64,000 nucleotides of DNA from Novosphingobium sp. 9 (GTDB taxonomy: Bacteria > Pseudomonadota > Alphaproteobacteria > Sphingomonadales > Sphingomonadaceae), in contig NZ_CP022707.1 in assembly GCF_025340265.1 (NCBI RefSeq), positions 124,001 to 188,000 of the forward strand, written 5' to 3'. Made by a program: the position numbers and the translations under genes. Positions within the stretch are counted from its first letter, which is position 1; every line of letters begins with the position of its first letter. This document shows, one piece after another, positions 25,595-34,174 of this stretch. Under the pieces are notes generated by a model, which was not told where the DNA came from, did no database searches, and saw only the letters and a program-made list of their open reading frames with translations.

Positions 25595-27037
25595 ATGGTC
25601 ACGAGCACATCCTCTGCGTCCACGACGACGACTTCGCCCACCACGACCTCGCTCGCCACCCTTCTCGGCGGCGGCAGCGGGGTCGACATGCTGGCGCTGG
25701 CCAACAATCTGGCGACCGCGCAGTTCTCTGCCCGCACCAGCCAGCTCTCGACGAAGACCGACACGCTCAACACCAAGGTCTCCACTGCCTCCAACATCAA
25801 ATCGATGCTGCTGGCCCTCGACACCTCGATGGGCACGCTGGTGCGCTCGGGCGATCTGGCGCGCACGCCGTCGGTCGCCAATGCGGCTGTCGCGACCGCC
25901 ACGCTGACCGGCGCAACCGCGCCCAAGGGCAGCTATTCGCTGGAAGTCTCGCAACTGGCGGCGAACCAGACACTGGCCAGCGCGGCCTTTGGTGCAAGCA
26001 CCGAAACGGTCGGCGCGGGCACACTGACGCTGCGGTTTGGCACAACCTCGGGCTCGTCCTTCGCGGAGGACCCAAGCCATTCGGCGGTCAACATCTCCAT
26101 CCCCGAAGGCGCAACGCTGGCCGATGTTGCCAGCGCGATCAACGGCGCGAACGCGGGCGTCAGCGCCTATGTCGCGCAGACGGTGAACGGCGCGCAGCTG
26201 GTGATGAAGGGTACAGAAGGCGCCGCCAACGGCTTCACGCTGGAAACCGATGCGGCCTCTGGCAGCGGCCTTGCCAAGCTCGCCTGGAGCCCCTCCTCCG
26301 GCAGCAGCACCCTGATGACCACCGCGCAGGACGCCGCCTTCAAGGTCGACGGCCTGCCGATGACCGCAACCTCGAACAGCGTTTCCACCGCCGTCAACGG
26401 CGTGAAGCTGCAACTGACCGCGACCAATGTCGGCGCGCCGACGACGATCACCTTTGCCGATCCCACGTCCTCCATCGGCACCTCGATGCAGGATCTGGTC
26501 GATGCGCTGAACGAGGTGATGGGCGCGCTCAACACCGCGACCTCGCTCGGCGGAGACCTTGCCAACGATGCGGGCGCGCGCACGCTCAAGCGCTCGCTGA
26601 TGGCGATCGGCAGCCAGACGGTGATGCCCAATGCCACCGGCACCGCGCGCACGCTGGCCGACCTTGGCCTCAAGACCCAGCGCGACGGCACCTTCGCGCT
26701 CGACACCAGCCGTCTCAACGCCACCGTGGCCAGCGATCCCGAAGGCGTGGCGGCGATGTGGACCAACGGCGTCAACGGCGTCTTCGCCACGGTCGACAAG
26801 GTCTATCGCGATGCGACCTCCACCACCGGCACCTATTCGCTGGGCGCCTCGATCAGCACCTGGACCAAGCAGCTGACGCAGATCGCCACCGACCAGAGCG
26901 ACCTTGCCGAACAGCAGGAAGCGCTGCGCTCGCGCCTCGCCACCCAGTTCACCGCCTCCGAAACGCGGATCAGTTCGATCAAGTCGACGATGTCGATGCT
27001 GACGAACCAGATCGCGCAGTGGAACAAGTCGAGCTGA
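25595..27037 (+). CDS. fliD: Flagellar filament cap protein FliD
   Basis: Filament cap / hook-associated protein 2, 480 residues. The N-terminal FliD domain (LGGGSGVDMLALANNLATAQF, then SYSLEVSQLAANQTLASAAF) and the C-terminal domain (YSLGASISTWTKQLTQIATDQSDLAEQQEALRSRLATQFTASE ... MLTNQIAQWNKS) match the family. The ribosome site is weak. It is followed by fliS, its standard partner. Confidence 0.95.
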   Translation: MVTSTSSASTTTTSPTTTSLATLLGGGSGVDMLALANNLATAQFSARTSQLSTKTDTLNTKVSTASNIKSMLLALDTSMGTLVRSGDLARTPSVANAAVATATLTGATAPKGSYSLEVSQLAANQTLASAAFGASTETVGAGTLTLRFGTTSGSSFAEDPSHSAVNISIPEGATLADVASAINGANAGVSAYVAQTVNGAQLVMKGTEGAANGFTLETDAASGSGLAKLAWSPSSGSSTLMTTAQDAAFKVDGLPMTATSNSVSTAVNGVKLQLTATNVGAPTTITFADPTSSIGTSMQDLVDALNEVMGALNTATSLGGDLANDAGARTLKRSLMAIGSQTVMPNATGTARTLADLGLKTQRDGTFALDTSRLNATVASDPEGVAAMWTNGVNGVFATVDKVYRDATSTTGTYSLGASISTWTKQLTQIATDQSDLAEQQEALRSRLATQFTASETRISSIKSTMSMLTNQIAQWNKSS

Positions 27038-27041
27038 GCCG

Positions 27042-27416
27042 ATGATCCACCGTCACCGCACCGTCCACGAGGCCTATCGCAGTGTCGATTTCGACGCCCG
27101 CGTGCGCGGCGCCGCGCCGGCCGAGCTGGTCCACGTCTGCTACGAGCATCTCGTCGGCGCGCTGGGCACGGCCGTCCATGCCGAGGGCCTCGGCGACAAC
27201 GCCCTGAAAAGCCGCTCGATGACCCGCGCGCTGACCGCGATCACCGCGCTGCGCATGGGGGTGTCCGGCGAAGGCGGCGTCGCCGAAGCCCTGCGCCATA
27301 TGTACGAATCCGCACGCAGGACAATTCTCGACAGTGCCATTGCTTTCGATGCCCACCGCGTCGGAGCATTGCGCGATGATTTTCTCGAAATCGCCAGTGC
27401 CATGCGGGTTAATTGA
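27042..27416 (+). CDS. fliS: Flagellin export chaperone FliS
   Basis: Cytosolic chaperone that keeps flagellin unfolded for export, 124 residues, all-helical. AAPAELVHVCYEHLVGALGTAVHAE matches the conserved P..L...LY..... pattern, and RALTAITALRMGVSGEGGVAEALRHMYES the second helix pair. It starts four bases after fliD. Confidence 0.88.
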   Translation: MIHRHRTVHEAYRSVDFDARVRGAAPAELVHVCYEHLVGALGTAVHAEGLGDNALKSRSMTRALTAITALRMGVSGEGGVAEALRHMYESARRTILDSAIAFDAHRVGALRDDFLEIASAMRVN

Positions 27417-27585
27417 CAACATTTACTCAGAGTGAATACGCCACCATTTCGGCACCGCAAAACCCCTGATTGCCATGTCTTTACCAGCCATACCGGTAAC
27501 TTGCCTCGGAACCGGACCTTGTAGGGCAAGCATGCCGGACAATTAAAAGGCACCCCATACGGACAAACCGATAGGGAGAATGTCC

Positions 27586-28188
27586 GTGGAGCGTCTTTCG
27601 AATCTGCTTCTGATCGATGCCGACATGCGCCGCCGCGCCGCGATCAGCCACGCGCTGTCGTCTTCCGGCATCCATGTGGAGCCTTTCGAAAGCACGTCGG
27701 AACTGTCGGGCAGCTGGCCGCGCTCGGGCGTGATCCTGATCCACGATGCCCCCGGCGCGATCGCCGATGTGGTGGAACGCATGGCCGCGCATGGGGACTG
27801 GTTTCCGATCATCGCCTTTTCCGAAGACGCCACCACCGGCCGCGTGGTCGAGGCCATTCTCGATGGCGCGATCGATTATGTCGGCTGGCCGATCAGCCCG
27901 GTCGAACTCGCCACGATCCTCACCCGCGCGATGGGCCGCGCAGACCAGATCGGCAATGCCAAGCTGCGCGAGGTCATGGCCCGCGCCCGGATCGAGCGGC
28001 TGACCCGGCGCGAACGCGAAGTGCTGGGCGGCGTCGCCAGCGGGCTTTCCAACCGTCTGATCGGGGAAAAGCTCTCGATCAGCCCGCGCACCGTGGAGAT
28101 CCACCGCGCCAACATGCTCAACAAGCTGGGCGCCAACCACACCTCGGACGCAATCCGCATCGCCATCGAGGCATCGCTGGTGTCGTGA
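27586..28188 (+). CDS. FixJ/NarL-type response regulator with atypical receiver
   Basis: Transcription factor of about 200 residues at the end of the flagellar locus. The receiver-like N-terminal half has acidic residues in LLIDAD and a possible phospho-acceptor in ILIHDAPG, but the usual Lys-Pro of the active site reads GWP (YVGWPIS), so phosphorylation may be lost or altered. The C-terminal LuxR helix-turn-helix is clear (LTRREREVLGGVASGLSNRLIGEKLSISPRTVEIHRANML). GTG 27586 is preferred: GGGAG at 27574-27578 is seven bases before it but only one base before the ATG at 27580. A flagellar or motility role is inferred from position only. Confidence 0.82.
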   Translation: MERLSNLLLIDADMRRRAAISHALSSSGIHVEPFESTSELSGSWPRSGVILIHDAPGAIADVVERMAAHGDWFPIIAFSEDATTGRVVEAILDGAIDYVGWPISPVELATILTRAMGRADQIGNAKLREVMARARIERLTRREREVLGGVASGLSNRLIGEKLSISPRTVEIHRANMLNKLGANHTSDAIRIAIEASLVS

Positions 28189-28219
28189 ACATCGCAGGCG
28201 CCATAGAGGCTGCCCCGCG

Positions 28220-29113
28220 TCAGCTTGCCCAGCGAACCGCAAGATCGCCCAACGCCTTGAGCACCGCCTCGTCACCGGGATGCACGTCTTCCGAAAACAC
28301 CGGATTTTCGAAGTAACCGACCACGATCAGCGGCGCCTTGCCGCCCGGCGGCATCAGCACCGCCAGATCGTTCGTCTTGTTGCCGACGCCCTTGCGCATG
28401 CCGGTGCCGGTCTTGTCGAGGCCGCGCCAGTCTGGCGGGATGCCGGCGCGTATCCGCTGCAAGCCGCTTTGCGTCTCGGCCATCCAGCCGCGCAGTACGT
28501 CCCGACTGGCCGGATGCAACACGTCACCCAGCACGATCCGCCTGACCGTCTGTGCCATTGCCCTTGGCGTGGTGCTGTTCTCCTGCGTCCCGGCGGGGAT
28601 CACGTTGACGCCGGGCTCATAGCTGTCGATCCGGCTCACGCCGTCTCCGATCTGGCGCCAGAACGCCGTCACGGCCTGCGGACCTCCCAGACGATGCATC
28701 AGGACATTGGCCGCCGCATTGTCGCTGACGGTCTGCACGGCCTCTGCCAGAGCCCTGATCGTCAGATGGCCCTGCGCCAGATGCGCCTCCACGACCGGCG
28801 AATATCCCAGAATGTCGGCCCGCCCGAACGAGAGGTTTTCGGCAAGGTCCAGCCGCCTGGCATCGCTCTCACGCAAGGCAAGCGCCGCCAGCGAGAGCTT
28901 GAAGGTCGAGCAATGGCAGAACCGCTCGTCCACACGCCAGCCGAAGCTGCGCCCGCTTCCGGTATCGTACACGAAAGCGCCCAGCCGTCCCCCGGCCGCC
29001 TTTTCCAGAGCCCTGAGGCGAAGCGCCGGGTCCTCTTTCGGCGCCCGTGCGCCGACGCAGGCAGACAGCACCATCGCCCCTGCCCCCAAGGTGAAGTTCC
29101 GACGATCGATCAC
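28220..29113 (-). CDS. Class A (serine) beta-lactamase, probable lipoprotein
   Basis: Hydrolyses beta-lactams by an acyl-serine mechanism, 297 residues. All class A motifs are intact and fall at Ambler-like positions: S-T-F-K at 69-72, SDN at 130-132, E166 with N170 (EPGVN), and KTG at 234-236. The N-terminus (DRRNFTLGAGAMVLSAC) combines a twin-arginine pattern with a lipobox-like LSAC at residues 16-19, suggesting a Tat-exported lipoprotein. A Cys sits just before the active Ser (CS) but no partner Cys follows KTG, so the carbapenemase disulfide is not supported. Probably an intrinsic chromosomal enzyme; no AmpR-type regulator is adjacent. Confidence 0.94.
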   Translation of the reverse strand: MIDRRNFTLGAGAMVLSACVGARAPKEDPALRLRALEKAAGGRLGAFVYDTGSGRSFGWRVDERFCHCSTFKLSLAALALRESDARRLDLAENLSFGRADILGYSPVVEAHLAQGHLTIRALAEAVQTVSDNAAANVLMHRLGGPQAVTAFWRQIGDGVSRIDSYEPGVNVIPAGTQENSTTPRAMAQTVRRIVLGDVLHPASRDVLRGWMAETQSGLQRIRAGIPPDWRGLDKTGTGMRKGVGNKTNDLAVLMPPGGKAPLIVVGYFENPVFSEDVHPGDEAVLKALGDLAVRWAS

Positions 29114-29157
29114 CCGCGCACCTCCCTGCCGCCAAGCTGCAAGCTATACAGCGCTTT

Positions 29158-29303
29158 TAGGGCCTATCGACATTCAGATGATGGCGAGCCGAAAATGGTG
29201 ATTTTTCGAGACCCGGAGCGCAGCGTACTTTCTGTACGTGAGCACCGGAAGCTCGGAAAATCGCCATTTGCAGGCTGTCAGGGCTGAATGTCGATAGGCC
29301 CTA
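29158..29303. repeat. 146-bp MITE-like palindromic element with 20-bp perfect terminal inverted repeats
   Basis: Termini 29158-29177 and 29284-29303 are perfect inverted repeats (TAGGGCCTATCGACATTCAG and its complement). Inside, a second pair pairs with only G-T type differences (around 29192-29210 and 29251-29269), and a central CGTAC/GTACG hairpin closes it, so the whole element folds into one long hairpin. It encodes no protein and no clear target duplication is seen. It lies 44 bases upstream of the beta-lactamase start. Confidence 0.88.
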
Positions 29304-29344
29304 GGAGGAAGCCCCGGCTATCTCCAGACCGGTGAGGTGCAATC

Positions 29345-29797
29345 TCAGTGCAGCGTCACCGGATCGTCCCAGCCGGAAACCAGCCGCTCGCCCATCTGGA
29401 CTTCGGGCAGGCCTAGCGCCTCCATCACCATCGAGAGATGCGCCGCCAGAACCGCGAGGCTGACAGTCGCCCCTTCGCACATCAGTTCCAGACCATCCGG
29501 CTCCGTCACCGCGCTGGCAAGGCACTGGCCGTGACTCCCGCGTGACATCATCACGGAAGTCTGCGGCCCGATCAGATGCAGCGCCGCGCTCTCGGCAGCT
29601 CCGCAGGCCAGCATGATCTCGATCTTGCCCGCCTCGGCCCGGCTCAGCGACGGCCCCAGTTCGCGGGGTGTGCGCCGCAACAGATCGAGCGCCTCATGCA
29701 GGCGTTGCAATTCCTCACCGGCTGCACAGGACATGCATGCCCTGCGCAGACCGTCCAGACTGGTGGTCCAGCCCTGCACTTCGTGTGCGGTCTTCAT
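29345..29797 (-). CDS. Hypothetical protein, 150 residues
   Basis: Not recognised. Predicted soluble, helix-rich protein with several Cys (MSCAAGEE, MLACGAAES, GQCLAS, LMCEGA). ATG at 29797 is preceded on the - strand by AAGACC-like sequence; no strong ribosome site. It lies downstream of the MITE-like element and upstream of nothing on the same strand, so it is probably monocistronic. Composition matches its neighbours, suggesting a resident gene. Confidence 0.65.
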   Translation of the reverse strand: MKTAHEVQGWTTSLDGLRRACMSCAAGEELQRLHEALDLLRRTPRELGPSLSRAEAGKIEIMLACGAAESAALHLIGPQTSVMMSRGSHGQCLASAVTEPDGLELMCEGATVSLAVLAAHLSMVMEALGLPEVQMGERLVSGWDDPVTLH

Positions 29798-30007
29798 GGT
29801 CTTCGTCGCTTTGTTCTTGTGCGTCCCTTAATGGCGGAAATGAACGCCTGAATCGCATCATCGTCAATGGGCAGAAATAGGCCCCTAAGTACCCGTCCCG
29901 CGTTGCGACAGTCTGCAATTGCTGCGCGAGAACGGGAACTCGCCCGCGATCACAGGATCACGCCTTATATCTCAGGACGATAGGGGACGAACGCCAGTTC
30001 TTCATGC

Positions 30008-31204
30008 CTACGGAGCAGGCGCGGCCTCTTTCCGCCGCTGTGCAAACCAGGGCTCCATGCGCGCGATCGCCTCGGCCACTTCCGCCGGGGAAACGGCGAA
30101 ACTGAAGCGCATGAAGCGATGTCCGTCCACCGGATCGAAGTCGATTCCCGGCGCCGTGGCGACGCCGGTATCCTGCAACAATGCACGACAGAAGCCGAGG
30201 CTGTCCTGCGTCAGATGGCCGATGTCCGCCCAGATGTAGAAGGCTCCGTCCGGCGGCGCGATCTCGCTGAGGCCGAGACGCGGCATCGCCGCCAGCAGCA
30301 TCTCCCGGTTGCGCCGATAGTTGGCGACATGCCCCTCCAGTTCCGCTTGTGCATCGAAAGCGGCAAGGCCCGCATGCTGCGCCATCTCGGACGGCGTCAG
30401 GAACAGATTGCCCATGCGCGCCCGCGCGGCGCCGACCAGATGCGGCGGCACCACCAGCCAGCCGAGCCGCCATCCCGGCATCGAGTAGTACTTGGAGAAG
30501 CTGTTGACGATCACCGCCTCGTCCAGAAACTCCAGCATCGAGTGCAGCTTCGCATCATCCCCTTCGCCATAGGCAAGGCCGTGATAGATCTCGTCCGAAA
30601 CCACCCTGATGCCCCGTGCCCGGCAGACTCCAGCAATCGCCGCCAGTTCCCCGGCCGCGATCACCGTACCGGTCGGATTGGCAGGGCTCGCCAGGATCAG
30701 CCCTTCGGGCGCCGGATCAAGCGCCGCCAGCGCCTCGGCGGTAATCTGGTATCGCTCGTCCGGGCCGCACGGTATCTCGACCGGCTCCAGATAGAGCGCG
30801 CGCAGCGTGTTGCGATAGGCGACATAGCCCGGCCGCGCCAACGCGACCCGCGCGCCCGGCGCAAACAGGCTGGAAAGCGCCAGCACCAGCGCAGGCGAGG
30901 CGCCGCAGGTTAGGATCACCTGTTCGCGATCGATCTCCACATCGTGGGCCTCGCGATAATAGCGGGCGATACGATCGAGCAGCGCGGTGCTTTCCCAGTA
31001 GCCCCGCGGCGCGCCATTCAGCGATTCGCGCGCGGCCTCCAGCGCTGCGACCGGCGCCGGGGTCGATGGCTGGCCATATTCCATATGGATGACCGAACGC
31101 CCGGCGGCGGCCAGTTCGTGTGCCAGTCGACCGATGGCCATCGCATGAAACGGCTCGACTGCGGCAATGGGACGAACGGATAGAGCGGCATTTTCCATGC
31201 GCAC
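30008..31204 (-). CDS. PLP-dependent class I/II aminotransferase
   Basis: Fold-type I aminotransferase of 398 residues acting on an unidentified amino acid. It has YWESTALLDRIARYY near the front, the phosphate/ring site TCGASPALVLALSSLF, SPANPTGTVIAAGEL, the PLP-stacking Asp in VVSDEIYHGLAYG, the Schiff-base Lys in NSFSKYYSMPGWRLGW, and the substrate carboxylate Arg in HRFMRFSFA. Aspartate or aromatic aminotransferase and MalY-like beta-lyase are all possible. Start could be ATG 31204 or the ATG two codons later. Confidence 0.88.
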   Translation of the reverse strand: MRMENAALSVRPIAAVEPFHAMAIGRLAHELAAAGRSVIHMEYGQPSTPAPVAALEAARESLNGAPRGYWESTALLDRIARYYREAHDVEIDREQVILTCGASPALVLALSSLFAPGARVALARPGYVAYRNTLRALYLEPVEIPCGPDERYQITAEALAALDPAPEGLILASPANPTGTVIAAGELAAIAGVCRARGIRVVSDEIYHGLAYGEGDDAKLHSMLEFLDEAVIVNSFSKYYSMPGWRLGWLVVPPHLVGAARARMGNLFLTPSEMAQHAGLAAFDAQAELEGHVANYRRNREMLLAAMPRLGLSEIAPPDGAFYIWADIGHLTQDSLGFCRALLQDTGVATAPGIDFDPVDGHRFMRFSFAVSPAEVAEAIARMEPWFAQRRKEAAPAP

Positions 31205-31443
31205 CTGCTAGACGGCTCGTTGCGCAGCAGCAAGCGAAGTGCCCCCGGCGCCCGATACCCCCGATAAAGCCGGATGCCGCGCGCGCCGGCCCATTTCCCC
31301 GCCCGACGCCGCCCGTCCGATCCGGGAAACCACTTCATCGCCACACAACCCGTCACGATCGATGCAAATTCCCTTGCGCGATGCATCGCCCCCCGTTAAA
31401 GGCGCCCCTGCCCCGCATGCGATCACCCGCACGCAACCGGCAT

Positions 31444-31519
31444 GCCGCTTTAGCTCAGTTGGTAGAGCACATCATTCGTAATGATGGGGTCACGTGTTCG
31501 AGTCACGTAAGCGGCACCA
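31444..31519 (+). tRNA. tRNA-Thr (anticodon CGU), CCA encoded
   Basis: 76-base cloverleaf: acceptor GCCGCTT (31444-31450) pairs with AAGCGGC (31509-31515), discriminator A, then CCA at 31517-31519. The D-loop contains AGCTCAGTTGGTAGAGC, the anticodon CGT is at 31477-31479 reading ACG codons, and the T-arm is CACGTGTTCGAGTCACG-like. An integrase gene follows 164 bases later, and this 3' end is the probable attachment site. Confidence 0.97.
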
Positions 31520-31643
31520 TTGCGTCCTTTGTCAAGCGCTTTTTTACTCCAAAAATCCCCGGAAATCAGGCATAATCGGGCATCGGCCATCCGGTGACGT
31601 CCCCCTTTATCCATCTACATCCGGGCAATTTGGGGGCCCCGAA

Positions 31644-31682
31644 TTGGGGGCCTTTTCGACAATTTCGAGTCGAGGCCCCCAA
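31644..31682 (+). promoter_or_regulatory. Inverted repeat directly before the integrase start
   Basis: Arms TTGGGGGCCT (31644-31653) and AGGCCCCCAA (31673-31682) are perfect complements, and inner TCGAC/GTCGA extend the stem with a two-base bulge. The right arm ends one base before the ATG at 31683, so the hairpin would hide the ribosome-binding region, or it may be an operator. Confidence 0.6.
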
Positions 31683-32896
31683 ATGCTGACAACGATCCAG
31701 ATAAACGCCTTAAAACCCAAGGAAAAAGCCTACAAAGTGGCTGACGGTAAGGGACTGTACCTGTTGGTATCGCCTTCCGGATCGCTGCTGTGGCGCGTGA
31801 AATTCCGATTCCATGGTATTGAGAAGAAGATGGCGCTGGGCGCTACCCCGACCTCAGCCTCAAGGATGCACGCCTGAAGCGCGAAGAGGCACGCCAGCAG
31901 CTTTCGGAGGGCCTCGATCCTTTGGCCATTCGCCTGCAGGCCAAGCTTGAGGCCGAGCTTGCCGCCCACACCACCTTCCGGGTCGTCGCCGACGAATTCA
32001 TCGAGAAGATGGAAAAAGAAGGCAAGGCACCCGCGACAATCAAGAAAGCGCGATGGTTCCGCGATCTTCTCGAACCTGCCATCGGCCATCGCCCGATCAG
32101 CGAGATCACTGCCCACGAACTTCTCAAGGCGCTCCAGAAGCTCGAGCGCAAAGGCCATCATGAATCGGCCATCCGCATGCGTTCGTTCGCGGGCCGGATC
32201 TTCCGTTATGCTGTCGCGACCCTGCGTGCGCAGCATAATCCCGCAGACATTCTGCGCGGCGCGCTGGTGACACCCAAGGTCAAGCATCACGCCGCCATAT
32301 TGGAACCCGTCAAGGTCGGCGAACTGCTGCGCGCCATCGACGGCTATGGCGGTAAGATCGAGACGAAGATCGCACTCCAGCTGATCCCGCACGTCTACCT
32401 GCGCCCCGGCGAACTGCGAAAGGCGGAATGGCCCGAGATCGATTTCGAGGCCGCCATCTGGCGCGTACCGCCCGAACGGATGAAGATGCGCCAACTCCAC
32501 GCCGTGCCGCTTTCCGCGCAGGCCCTCACCCTGCTCAGGCAGCTTCGCTCACTCGGAAACTCCGGGACCTTCCTGTTTCCTGCGAACAAGACCTGGCTCA
32601 AGCCGATCTGCGAAAACACGCTGAACGTCGCCTTGCGCCGCCTTGGTTTCAGCAGCGAAGAGATGACCTCTCACGGCTTCCGGGCGATCGCCAGCACGCT
32701 GCTGAACGAAAGCGGCCAATGGCACCCCGATGCGATCGAGCGCTCGCTCGCTCATCGGGAACGCGATCAGGTGCGCGGCGCCTATCATCGCGGCGCCCAC
32801 TGGGACGAGCGCGTCCGCATGGCGCACTGGTGGTCGGATTATCTGACAAAGCTGAGGGACGGAGCCGAGGTATTGCGGCCGAAATTCGGCACCTGA
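31683..32896 (+). pseudogene. P4-type tyrosine integrase, frameshifted near 31841
   Basis: Site-specific recombinase. The first frame encodes the N-terminal DUF4102-like arm domain (LTTIQINALKPKEKAYKVADGKGLYLLV ... WRVKFRFHGIEKKMALG). It then runs out of frame at GGCGCTACCCC and stops at 31877. The frame shifted by one base continues as YPDLSLKDARLKREEARQQL and carries the complete catalytic domain: Arg in YLRPGELRKAEW, His-x-x-Arg in SHGFRAIAS, and Tyr in GAYHRG. One added base (GGCCGCTAC) would rejoin them. If real, the island is no longer self-mobile. Confidence 0.88.
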
Positions 32897-32917
32897 AGCT
32901 GAAGTTCCATTGCCCCG

Positions 32918-33154
32918 TTGAAGGAGACTTGCACGATCGGCAAACTCAGGCTCACTGTCCGCCTTTGCCGGCGTCAGATCGACGGACAGCCAGAAGGCAT
33001 GCTCGATCTGATGGAGGCCGTCCTCATGACGACCGCCCCATGGCAGACCTCCCTGACGGCAGGCGACCGGCGATGGCTTCAGTGTCCGCCACGATCAAAA
33101 CGATCGTGTATCACTTCGAGAAACCACCCGGTGCGTATCCGCAAAGGCTCATGA
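32918..33154 (+). CDS. Possible small hypothetical protein (78 residues)
   Basis: Open frame 22 bases after the integrase with an AAGGAG-like sequence overlapping its start region. The product (IGKLRLTVRLCRRQIDGQPEG ...) has no recognised domain and a basic C-terminus. Codon pattern is ambiguous, and this 316-base gap between integrase and thioesterase may hold only remnants. Confidence 0.25.
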   Translation: MKETCTIGKLRLTVRLCRRQIDGQPEGMLDLMEAVLMTTAPWQTSLTAGDRRWLQCPPRSKRSCITSRNHPVRIRKGS

Positions 33155-33212
33155 AGGAGAGCTATGCCCTGCCCTGATACGGCCCCATCCCTTGAAGTCT
33201 TGGGCTTTTGTC

Positions 33213-33653
33213 TCACAACTCGCTGGCTTCGTCGGCCGCAAAAAACCGCTTGATCACATCCCTCGCGAGACGTGCTGGCCGCATGGTCGCCGCATCGAGG
33301 CAACACCAGCTGGATTTGACTTCAGCCAGAACTTCTTCCCCGCGCCGGATCACCGTCTCGTAAAACGCTCTGGCGCCCTGAACCTTTTCCAGAAGCACGG
33401 TTGCAATGACATCGTCCTCGAGAAAAGCCGGTTTGCGGTAGGTAATTTCGTGCTTGATCGCCACCCACAGATGCTGGCTGATCGCCTCGGCAGGAGCCAA
33501 GGCTCGCCAGTGATCGATGACTGCAGCCTGCACCCATTTCAGGTAGCTGGCATTGTTGACATGCCCCATAAAGTCGATGTCGCTAGGCTCGATGCCGATC
33601 AAAAACCGGTGGGGAATGGCTTGGTTCACGTATAGGTCAATATCACGCCCCAT
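33213..33653 (-). CDS. Acyl-CoA thioesterase, hot-dog fold (4HBT/YbgC type)
   Basis: 146-residue hot-dog thioesterase. The N-terminal motif IEPSDIDFMGHVNNASYLKWVQAAVIDHW contains the catalytic Asp and the G-H-V-N-N signature of the 4-hydroxybenzoyl-CoA thioesterase family. HEITYRKPAFLEDDVIATVLLEK follows as the second conserved strand region. In this island it could release aromatic or beta-oxidation acyl-CoAs, but general housekeeping function is equally possible. No partner gene is on the same strand nearby. Confidence 0.85.
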   Translation of the reverse strand: MGRDIDLYVNQAIPHRFLIGIEPSDIDFMGHVNNASYLKWVQAAVIDHWRALAPAEAISQHLWVAIKHEITYRKPAFLEDDVIATVLLEKVQGARAFYETVIRRGEEVLAEVKSSWCCLDAATMRPARLARDVIKRFFAADEASEL

Positions 33654-34174
33654 GGGTCAAAGGAAGCGGATTACCCTGCGTTGAGCTCAGCGGCTCCCGC
33701 GAGCTCTGGCCGATAAACCAGGCTGGGACATTCGCGACAGTCGGCTTCTGAAAAACCGGCCCAGCAAAGCCGCCGTTCACGGAACTGCAGAAGCCTCTTG
33801 CTTGAAAACGGCAACGCCTCCCAGTATCGTCATTTTGAACGATGCTAGTGATCTCGATAGCCTTAGTTCGTTTGCTTGGCAAAGCGACACCTTCAATTCC
33901 CCAGGGGCAAAAGTAGCGGGTGGTAGACCGCCATCAGTCGCTTGCGTAACGCGAGGAGAGCTTTGGGGTTTGGCCAACTCCGAGCAAAACTTCTAGATGC
34001 CCTGCGGCCGCTTTCTCCCGATCCAAATGCATGGATTGAATACAGCTGCCATCCACATCCTTTGCCAGCCTTCGTAAAAGTAAGCTCTTAGTGAAGCACA
34101 CATACCCCTCATACAAGTCTTAAAATCACACTTCTGCCAAAGTAGTTCTAACCTATCGAGGCTTCTCGCTGGCA
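33654..34174. other. 521-bp stretch without a convincing gene
   Basis: Only short open frames on both strands, none with a good ribosome site or recognised product. From about 33780 the GC content falls relative to the flanks, which fits decayed DNA inside the island. Confidence 0.5.
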
